Origin: Fen-1077 sp050014355
GTDB taxonomy: Bacteria > Chloroflexota > Dehalococcoidia > Dehalococcoidales > RBG-16-60-22
DNA length: 41,519 nt
Assembly (NCBI GenBank): GCA_050014355.1
Contig: JBEKDL010000007.1
Span: 1 to 41,519, forward strand
Direction of reading: 5' to 3'
Below the pieces are notes generated by a model, which ran no database searches, had not been told where the DNA came from, and saw only the letters and a program-made list of their open reading frames with translations. Positions 36,501-41,519 of the stretch are shown in pieces. Every line of letters starts with the position of its first letter. The stretch's first letter is position 1. Position numbers and translations under genes: made by a program.

Positions 36501-36670
36501 AAAAGCCGGCGACAACGGCGGCCCCGACCGTAAAACCCGCCAATATTTCTTCAACTTCGACGGCTAAAAAAGGTTTCGTCGATAGCTGGTGGTGGCTAAT
36601 CCTGATAATGGCCGCCCTGCTCGGTGGCATAGCTTTCGCATCGGTGTTAAGGTCCGCGAGAAAAAAATAA
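33530..36670 (+). CDS. Large cell-surface protein with nine CARDB repeats
   Basis: About 1046 residues. An N-terminal hydrophobic signal (ILSTAILLLILLPVVTISVV) is followed by nine tandem domains of about 105 residues, each opening with PDL(I/A/V) and I-x-W-x-P, containing VKNQG or IKNLG, a central YxxDG, and closing with an acidic N-rich DETNN/NESNN turn typical of CARDB adhesion modules. A threonine-rich linker and a C-terminal helix (WWWLILIMAALLGGIAFASVL) with RSARKK tail anchor it to the membrane. An ATG at 33521 directly abuts GGAGG (33516-33520), which is too close; TTG at 33530 has nine-base spacing and is preferred. The acidic turns could bind calcium (inference). Ligand unknown. Confidence 0.88.
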   Translation: MPVYPGAIKKILSTAILLLILLPVVTISVVKSTPVSADSGPDLIVQDIALSPSEPAIDDTVTITVTVKNQGTALAGQNYLVCYVDSAILATVPVNALQAGTMATATFTWRADGGSHTIKAIADSTDIIIEGNETNNTRTYSITTRAADLIVQSITWAPASPSRGDAVVFSVIIKNQGNASSRPTNIDLYIDGASRGNQDILAIDPGTTATRTYNWVALFGQHAIKAVVDELNNVKESNESNNEYTATYTTSPPDLIIDKITWAPLNPSKNDTVSINATVKNQGSGRADACHVAYFIDGELKSTVPANALEAGASVNVTFNWTVTSDKLQVRTVVDYYQNVSESDETNNEKTATISTLAPDLAVTSITWSPINAAVGDTVSINATIKNLGGGRSEKTHAACIIDNVVTSSPDIPEIIGGGEAVLTFSWVATGGSHTIRVIADYDNLIEETTKDNNSLSVTVNVIPPDLVIPIISWSPANFSIDDVVTFTVNITNNGGGRAENFNVAYFMDGSQVAEDFVGRLDAGASTNRTCTWKAINGRHTFKAVADVNNMVIEDEKNNNENFVTVAPNMPDLSVDTVTWSPADIKAGSQITFDISIKNLGTLTAGPSRVAYYTDGAAAGYTDIGQLDAGAAVTLHFMWNALAGLHTIDIVADSANKISEIDESNNKKTVSLPPPDLIVPGITWSPAGASTGDNVTITATIKNQGNSRSQNTQATCYVDGLPIGTKDLPEIDAGGSLTMTFNWAAAAGKHKIKVTADVNNRVTESDETNNSKEIDFGTLTPDLTIPDISWLMENPLTDDKVNVTITVRNQGTGTAGASRLTYIVDNMPGVAVNIASLPAGGTSNVSFSSYLKAGSHTVSATIDSNNKIAELDESNNTKVLTFDTIVPDLNITSISVSPVTALPGDNVTITVKVENRGRDKATNTKLSLSIDGASAGSAVIKEIGMGAMASQDFNWKAAVGTHQIIALADPDNLILESNKTNNSKSRTISIEKPATTAAPTVKPANISSTSTAKKGFVDSWWWLILIMAALLGGIAFASVLRSARKK

Positions 36671-36699
36671 GGTAATTCAGAAGCAACAGGTGCAATACA

Positions 36700-36729
36700 A
36701 ACGCCCCGACTTTTCACTGCCGGGGCGTT
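36700..36729. terminator. Bidirectional hairpin between the CARDB gene and SDR gene
   Basis: A perfect 9-bp inverted repeat AACGCCCCG (36700-36708) and CGGGGCGTT (36721-36729) encloses a 12-nt loop between convergent genes. The T-tract is weak on both strands, so terminator strength is uncertain. Confidence 0.55.
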
Positions 36730-36757
36730 CAAATATCAGCCTGAAGTTCCCGCCGGA

Positions 36758-37498
36758 TTATATTTTACCGAACATCTCTTCAAGCGCGGCCTTGTCCAGT
36801 ATCTTGCCGGTCACCTTCTCCGGCGCGGAGGCGGCCACCATGGCTGGATATTTCTGCCAGATAATCGCCTCTTCAAAGTTGCTGGTATCACGGCCTTCCA
36901 TGAAACCCATGACGACATCGGTCTTGACGAAGTAAGGGCGGACGCAGGTGATGGCGATGCCGGTCTCCCGGCGCATTTCATGCGCCAGCCCGAGGGTAAA
37001 TCTTTCTACTCCGGCCTTGGTCACGCCATAGGCGATATTCATGCGGATTTCTTTGGCCAGGATGGAGGAAACATTGATAATCATGCCGCTTTTCTTTTCC
37101 AGCATTTTCGGCAGGACGACTTTCGAACAGAGGAAAACGCCGTCCAGGTTGACGGAAAGAATCAGCCGCCAGCGCCGGTACGGCAGTTGCAGGAAGGAGT
37201 CCTGGGCCGTGACGCCAGCGTTGTTCACCAGCACATCTATCTTCCCGAATTTCTCCAGCGCCTTGTTTACGAGGTTATTGACATCTTCCTCAACCGTTAT
37301 ATCGCCGCCCATGGAGAGCGTTTTTCTGCCGAGGGCTTCGATTTCTTTGGCGGTCTCAGCCAGCTTGCCGTCATCGGTAACACGGTCGCAAATTACGAGG
37401 TCGGCACCGGCCTCGGCCATGCCCATGGAGATGGATTTGCCCAACCCCTGCCTCGCCCCGGTGACCAGGGCGACTTTACCTTTAAGTAGTGTTGCCAT
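36758..37498 (-). CDS. Short-chain dehydrogenase/reductase
   Basis: 246 residues, classical NAD(P)-binding SDR. TGARQGLGKS near residue 12 is the cofactor glycine motif, DVLVNNAG near 83 the structural motif, and the catalytic Ser and Tyr-Lys are in INVSSIL and YGVTKAG near 148. CDRVTDD after the second strand has an acidic residue favouring NAD over NADP (inference). The frame is open to 37531, but the ATG at 37498 with AGGAGG upstream is chosen. Last gene of the acyl-CoA cluster on this strand; it may reduce a 3-oxoacyl substrate or oxidise a hydroxyacid or alcohol. Confidence 0.88.
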   Translation of the reverse strand: MATLLKGKVALVTGARQGLGKSISMGMAEAGADLVICDRVTDDGKLAETAKEIEALGRKTLSMGGDITVEEDVNNLVNKALEKFGKIDVLVNNAGVTAQDSFLQLPYRRWRLILSVNLDGVFLCSKVVLPKMLEKKSGMIINVSSILAKEIRMNIAYGVTKAGVERFTLGLAHEMRRETGIAITCVRPYFVKTDVVMGFMEGRDTSNFEEAIIWQKYPAMVAASAPEKVTGKILDKAALEEMFGKI

Positions 37499-37516
37499 TT
37501 TCAATACCTCCTTTTT

Positions 37517-37629
37517 AAATCCCTCTCTCACTCTCCCTTTACGAAAGGGAGAGGATGATTGTTCAAACCCTCAATTTAAATTCTAAGTTAGTCTTTCCCT
37601 CTTTCGTAAAGAGGGACTAAGGGAGATTT
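37517..37629. repeat. Nested-hairpin intergenic element, copy A
   Basis: A 113-bp element from AAATCCCTC to GGGAGATTT. It has imperfect terminal inverted repeats of about 38 bp, each folding on its own: CTCCCTTT-acg-AAAGGGAG at the left and CCCTCTTT-cgt-AAAGAGGG at the right. A second copy lies at 40691. It fills the gap between the two SDR genes and abuts the downstream gene's ribosome binding site. Confidence 0.8.
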
Positions 37630-37634
37630 ATTCT

Positions 37635-38399
37635 CTAGGTCAGCATACCATAGTCGAGCGGGAACAGGCCGGCCGTCTGGTTCCTGGAGGCATCGGAGGC
37701 CAGATAAAGGGCGATGGCAGCCACGTCGTCCGGCTCACCGAACCGCCCGATGACCGTCTGGGCAAGCATGCGGTCGTTGATGCCGGGGAGCTGGAGGAAC
37801 GGGTCGGACAACCGGCTGTGCACCCAGGCCGGCGCGATAGAGTTCACCCTGATGTTCCACTTGCCCCATTCCTTGGCCATGACGCGGGTCATGTGGATAA
37901 CGGCGGCCTTGCTGATGCAGTAAACGCCCAGCGTTTCCTCTGTCCGGATACCCATGTAAGACGTGATATTAATAATGCTGCCCCCGCCCTGCGCTTTCAT
38001 GATGGGGGCAATCAACTTGCAGAGGAAGAATGGGCCTTTCACGTTAACGCTCATGACGTTGTCCCACTGCCATTCCTCGACATCCGTGAGGGGCACCATG
38101 AAGCTGGAGCCAGAGCTGTTGACCACGATGTCAATGCGGCCGCACTCTTTCATGACGGCATCCACCAGCGCTTTGATGGTGTCCATTTTGCCGAGGTGCC
38201 CGGCGATGCCCAGGACTTTGCCCTTGGACTTGGCCTTGATTTCCGCCGCGGCCTTGTCCAGGTTCTCCTGTTTCCGGCTGCTGATAACGATATCGGCGCC
38301 GGCCAGCGACAGCGTCTCGGCGATGGCTTTACCGATATCGCCCGCCCCGCCCACCACGAGGGCCACCTTACCCTTGCATGAAAAGCTCTTCACGTCCAT
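37635..38399 (-). CDS. Short-chain dehydrogenase/reductase
   Basis: A 254-residue classical SDR. VVGGAGDIGKAI near residue 15 binds the cofactor; the usual NNAG is NSSG here; the catalytic residues are the Ser in INITSYM and Tyr-Lys in YCISKAA near 159. The C-terminal SDASRNQTAGLFPLDYGM matches the family's closing strand. AAGGAG precedes the ATG. It lies downstream of thiolase across a REPIN-like element. It is clearly different from the neighbouring SDR, so the pair is not a recent duplication. Confidence 0.87.
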   Translation of the reverse strand: MDVKSFSCKGKVALVVGGAGDIGKAIAETLSLAGADIVISSRKQENLDKAAAEIKAKSKGKVLGIAGHLGKMDTIKALVDAVMKECGRIDIVVNSSGSSFMVPLTDVEEWQWDNVMSVNVKGPFFLCKLIAPIMKAQGGGSIINITSYMGIRTEETLGVYCISKAAVIHMTRVMAKEWGKWNIRVNSIAPAWVHSRLSDPFLQLPGINDRMLAQTVIGRFGEPDDVAAIALYLASDASRNQTAGLFPLDYGMLT

Positions 38400-38430
38400 G
38401 TAATACTCCTTACGGTTTTTTATATTCTCT

Positions 38431-38546
38431 CGTCATTGCGAGCCATCCCGACCGCAGTCGGGAGGCGTGGCAATCCCCAAAACCGAGCTAAACCAATGAT
38501 AGAGATTGCCGCGTCGTCCCGATAAATCGGGACTCCTCGCAATGCC
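38431..38546. repeat. REPIN-like inverted element, copy 3 (thiolase-SDR gap)
   Basis: Terminal inverted repeats GTCATTGCGAG and CTCGCAATGCC (one mismatch). The left half contains CATCCCGACCGCAGTCGGGA and matches the inverted right half of copy 1; the right half contains TCCCGATAAATCGGGA and matches the right half of copy 2. The element ends eight bases before the thiolase stop. Confidence 0.83.
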
Positions 38547-38554
38547 AATATGCT

Positions 38555-39772
38555 TTATTCTACCTTAATAATACAGGCGTCTGCCTGGGCCAGGCCGCCG
38601 CAGAGGGAACCTATCGCATAACCGCCGCCGCGCCGTCGCAGTTCGTACATCAGGTTCATGATGATACGAGCGCCGCTGGCGGTGTTCGGGTGGCCGATGG
38701 CGATGGCGCTGCCGTTGGGATTCATTTTATCGAAAAGCGACTTGTAAAGTTTATCGTCACCCTTAGCCACAACCTTCATCGATACCAGCGGTACCGCGGC
38801 GAAAGCCTCGTTGATTTCCACGAGCTTCATGTCGTTCCAGGTCAGGTTGGCTTTTTGCAGGGCTTTCATCATGGCATAGCCCGGGCCTTCGGGCATGCGG
38901 CTGGCGTTAATGGCAACGGATGTAGACGCGACCACCACGCCGAGCACTTTCAGCCCCAACTCCTGGGCCTTTTTCCTGGTCATGAGGAGAATCGCCGTGG
39001 CGCCGTCGTTGAGGCCGGGGGCGTTGCCGGCGGTAATCATCTTGGTATTATAGACCGCCTTCAGCTTGGACAGACCTTCGAGGCTGGTATCCGGGCGGTA
39101 CTGTTCGTCGATGTCCAGTATCTTGGGGTCGCCCTTGGGCTGGGGGATGGGGAGGGACATCATCTCGTCCTTGAACTTGCCCTCTTTCCAGGCCTTGCCG
39201 TAGTTCTGGTGGCTGCGCAACGCCCACTCGTCCAGGTCTTTGCGGGTGAAGCCGTATTCCGCGGCAACGTTATCGGTATCCACAGAGACGGGGTTGAAGT
39301 CCTTGTAGCCGAGCGCGTAAAGCGGGTCTTCCATCTTGACATCACCCATGCGGAAGCCGTTGAAGCGCAGGCCTCGGACCACCATCGGCGACTGCCCGAA
39401 GGAGGTCGCGCCGCCGGCGATGGCCGTCTCGATTTCTCCGGCAGCCATTTCCATGGCGGCCAGCTTGACGGCGTGCATGGCCGAGACGCAGGCCATATCG
39501 AACGAGATGGAGACCGTCTCGTGGGGGAGACCGGCCCGGATGAGCGACTGGCGCGCGGCGACGGGCGTATACGGGTCGCGGCAGGCGGAGGTATCGCCGA
39601 CGCCCCAGAACACCTCGCTAACGTCCGAGGGCTTGACCCCGACGCGCTTGACCACTTCCCGCATGGGAATAGCGCCCAGCTCATAGTAGTCGATATCGCG
39701 GAGAGAGCCGCCGAACCTGCCGAACGGCGTCCTGACCGCACCTACGATGACGACATCTTTATCATTTGCCAT
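38555..39772 (-). CDS. Thiolase (acetyl-CoA acyltransferase)
   Basis: A 405-residue thiolase-superfamily enzyme either cleaving 3-oxoacyl-CoA or condensing acetyl-CoA. The nucleophilic cysteine is in DMACVSAMHA near residue 93, the catalytic histidine in IAIGHPNTASGARI near 360, and the second cysteine in SLCGGLAQADA near 391; NEAFAAVP is also present. The active-cysteine context differs from the usual C(G/S)SG, as in some archaeal-like thiolases, so chain-length preference is open. AGGAAAGG precedes the ATG. It lies between 3-hydroxyacyl-CoA dehydrogenase and the SDR genes. Confidence 0.92.
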   Translation of the reverse strand: MANDKDVVIVGAVRTPFGRFGGSLRDIDYYELGAIPMREVVKRVGVKPSDVSEVFWGVGDTSACRDPYTPVAARQSLIRAGLPHETVSISFDMACVSAMHAVKLAAMEMAAGEIETAIAGGATSFGQSPMVVRGLRFNGFRMGDVKMEDPLYALGYKDFNPVSVDTDNVAAEYGFTRKDLDEWALRSHQNYGKAWKEGKFKDEMMSLPIPQPKGDPKILDIDEQYRPDTSLEGLSKLKAVYNTKMITAGNAPGLNDGATAILLMTRKKAQELGLKVLGVVVASTSVAINASRMPEGPGYAMMKALQKANLTWNDMKLVEINEAFAAVPLVSMKVVAKGDDKLYKSLFDKMNPNGSAIAIGHPNTASGARIIMNLMYELRRRGGGYAIGSLCGGLAQADACIIKVE

Positions 39773-39814
39773 TCTTTTTTACCTTTCCTTTTTCCAGTAT
39801 TTTAACAGTCGAGC

Positions 39815-40666
39815 TTATTTCTGGGTATAATCATAAAAGCCGCGCCCGGTCTTGCGGCCGAGGTCGCCGGAACGCACCATGTTTTTTAAGAGCGGGGCGG
39901 GCATCAGCCTCTCGCCGAACTCTTCATACATCGTCTCCAGGCCGTGCATGACCACATCGGCGCCGGCGAGGTCGCAGAGCTCCAGCGGGCCCATGGGGTG
40001 ATTCAGGCAGAGCTTCACGGCTTTATCCACCTCCTCGGGCTTATTGCCGTCCATCACACAGTAGAAAGCCTCGTTCATCAGGGCATCCACCAGGCGTGAC
40101 ACGATGAAACCGGCGTAGTCCCTTGCCTCGCAGGGCTCTTTGCCGATTTTCTTGATATATTCCTTGGAGGCCGCCAGGACAGATTCAGAGGTCTTCCGGC
40201 CCGGGATAATCTCCACGCCTTTCATGACCGGAACCGGGTTCATAAAATGGATGCCGATAACGCGCCCTGGCTTTTTGGTGGCGGCGGCGATTTCGCCGAT
40301 AGGGAGGGAGGAGGTATTGGTAGCCAGGATGGCGTCCAGCTTGCAGATTTCATCGAGCTGTTTGAAGATATTTTTCTTCAGCTCGAGGATTTCCGGCGCT
40401 GCCTCGATAACCATATCCGCATCCTTGGCGTCTTTATTATCGATGGTGCCCTTAATGCGGGACAGAATGGCAGCTTTTTCGCTTTCCTGCATCGTCCCTT
40501 TTTTCACCGAGCGGTCGAGGCTCTTGCCGATGGTCTCCAGGCCCTTTTTTACGAAGTCGTCCTTGATATCGGACATCGTTACGCTGTAGCCTGCCTGGGC
40601 GCTGACCTGGGCGATGCCATTGCCCATTGTCCCCGCGCCGATGACGAACACCTTGTTAATTGCCAT
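39815..40666 (-). CDS. 3-hydroxybutyryl-CoA (3-hydroxyacyl-CoA) dehydrogenase
   Basis: A 283-residue NAD-dependent enzyme interconverting 3-hydroxyacyl- and 3-oxoacyl-CoA. VIGAGTMGNGIAQVSAQAGYSV at residue 8 is the Rossmann motif; the catalytic histidine is in GIHFMNPVPVMKGVE near 138 with the partner glutamate. The C-terminal domain ends DLGRKTGRGFYDY, canonical for the single-function family. AGGAGG fixes the ATG. Preceded by crotonase and followed by thiolase, it sits at the expected step of the pathway. Confidence 0.95.
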   Translation of the reverse strand: MAINKVFVIGAGTMGNGIAQVSAQAGYSVTMSDIKDDFVKKGLETIGKSLDRSVKKGTMQESEKAAILSRIKGTIDNKDAKDADMVIEAAPEILELKKNIFKQLDEICKLDAILATNTSSLPIGEIAAATKKPGRVIGIHFMNPVPVMKGVEIIPGRKTSESVLAASKEYIKKIGKEPCEARDYAGFIVSRLVDALMNEAFYCVMDGNKPEEVDKAVKLCLNHPMGPLELCDLAGADVVMHGLETMYEEFGERLMPAPLLKNMVRSGDLGRKTGRGFYDYTQK

Positions 40667-40690
40667 GAAAAGACCTCCTTTTGCTACTTT

Positions 40691-40808
40691 AAAATCCCTC
40701 TCTCACTCTCCCTTTTCAAAAGGGAGAGGATGATAGCTTGAGCTCCAATAATTCTTGCCTTCACTCTATCTTTCCCTCTTTTATAAAGAGGGATTAAGGG
40801 AGATTTTT
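40691..40808. repeat. Nested-hairpin intergenic element, copy B
   Basis: An element of about 118 bp clearly homologous to the copy at 37517: it shares the opening AAATCCCTCTCTCACTCTCC, the hairpins CTCCCTTT/AAAGGGAG and CCCTCTTT/AAAGAGGG, and the closing TAAGGGAGATTT. The middle 35 bp are different. It directly abuts the crotonase stop codon. Confidence 0.8.
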
Positions 40809-41519
40809 CTATCTATTCTTAAAGACCGCTTTTCTCTTTTCCAGGAAAGCGTCCATGCCCTCTTTGCGGTCGTAAGTGCTAAAGCACACGGCGTTGCACT
40901 TGTTTTCGATGGTGAGACCGGAACCAAGGTCGGTGTCCATGCCGGTATTGATTGCCGTCTTCGCCATGGCCAGTACCGGCCCGCTCTTGGCGGCGAGTTT
41001 CTTCGCCCACTCCATCGCTTCATCCATCAGCTTATCCGGAGGCACCACTTTATTGACCAGGCCCAGACTAAAAGCAGTGGCGGCGTCTACCTGTTCGCCG
41101 ATGAAAATCATTTCCTTGGCCTTGGCCGCGCCGATAAGACGCGGTAAGCGCTGGGTGCCGCTGGCGCCGGGAATCAGCCCCAGGTTAATCTCCGGCTGGC
41201 CGAACTTGGCTTTCTCCGAAGCTATTCTCAAGTCGCAGCACATAGCCAGCTCACAACCGCCGCCGAGGGCATAACCATGGATGGCGGCAATCGCGGGCTT
41301 GGTAAGCGCATAGATGAAGTCGGACGTTTTGCGGATAGTGGCCATGAACTTCTGTATTTCCAGTGGTCCCATGTTCTGCATCTCGGCCACGTCGGAACCG
41401 GCGGCAAAGGCTCTTTCGCCGGTGCTGGTCAGGATAACCACCCTTACCTCCGGGTCGTTCTCGATGGACTCGAAAGCGTCGTAGAGTTCTTTGTAGACGG
41501 TGCTGTTGAGAGCGTTCAA
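40809..41519 (-). CDS. Enoyl-CoA hydratase (crotonase), 5'-truncated by window edge
   Basis: At least 236 residues. The oxyanion-hole segment FAAGSDVAEM, HGYALGGGCELAMCCDLRIAS and FGQPEINLGLIPGASGTQRLPRLIG are intact and contain both catalytic glutamates of true hydratases (GGGCEL and QPEINL). The visible start MNALNS corresponds to about 20 residues into the usual protein, so the start codon lies beyond the right edge. The C-terminus DAFLEKRKAVFKN is canonical. It is the first visible gene of the minus-strand acyl-CoA unit. Confidence 0.93.
   Translation of the reverse strand: MNALNSTVYKELYDAFESIENDPEVRVVILTSTGERAFAAGSDVAEMQNMGPLEIQKFMATIRKTSDFIYALTKPAIAAIHGYALGGGCELAMCCDLRIASEKAKFGQPEINLGLIPGASGTQRLPRLIGAAKAKEMIFIGEQVDAATAFSLGLVNKVVPPDKLMDEAMEWAKKLAAKSGPVLAMAKTAINTGMDTDLGSGLTIENKCNAVCFSTYDRKEGMDAFLEKRKAVFKNR

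Noticed and set aside
38690..39805. 371-codon plus-strand frame opposite thiolase
   Set aside because: Shadow of an unambiguous thiolase; no recognisable motif.

Overview
The window looks like a chromosomal segment of an anaerobic Chloroflexota bacterium, most likely Dehalococcoidia-like. This is inferred from gene content and was not searched. The evidence is an 11-subunit complex I operon without the NADH-input genes nuoE, nuoF and nuoG, a ferredoxin-linked indolepyruvate oxidoreductase (IorAB), a bifunctional phosphoglucose/phosphomannose isomerase, a beta-oxidation-like gene set, moderately high GC and frequent GTG/TTG starts. No rRNA, tRNA, CRISPR array, phage module or transposase was seen, and no stretch over 300 bases lacks a gene.

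Layout. 1-3.0 kb: a lysine 2,3-aminomutase (3' end outside the window) diverges from a small winged-helix regulator, followed by the isomerase. 3.1-8.1 kb: a double-strand-break-repair island of a YgjP-like metallopeptidase, three-domain LigD, a DUF72 protein and Ku. 8.2-10.8 kb: two secreted lipoproteins, an HtrA-type protease and a phospholipase C/acid phosphatase-family enzyme. 10.9-15.0 kb (minus): ahcY, metK and a phosphohexomutase. 15.1-17.8 kb (minus): otsA-otsB trehalose synthesis plus a GGCT-fold protein. 18.0-21.6 kb: iorA-iorB-aminotransferase, which should convert amino acids to acyl-CoA plus reduced ferredoxin, ending in a clear terminator, then a DinB-like gene. 22.3-33.3 kb: nuoABCDHIJK, a DUF2007-like gene, nuoL, an AT-rich orphan gene, nuoM and nuoN. 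33.5-36.7 kb: a very large surface protein with nine CARDB repeats. 36.8-41.5 kb (minus): crotonase (5' end outside the window), 3-hydroxyacyl-CoA dehydrogenase, thiolase and two short-chain dehydrogenases.

The genes fit together as amino-acid and acyl-CoA oxidation that makes reduced ferredoxin and other reductant, an ion-pumping complex I with an unidentified electron input, and stress functions (trehalose, NHEJ repair, periplasmic protease). The most unusual signals are: (1) an AT-rich orphan gene inserted between nuoL and nuoM, which lies in the -1 frame of nuoL and is open through a T9 slippery run just before the nuoL stop; (2) three REPIN-like elements built from interchangeable half-modules, all inside operons; (3) a second family of about 115-bp intergenic elements with nested hairpins; (4) a possible extended NHEJ island with a zincin protease and a TIM-barrel protein.
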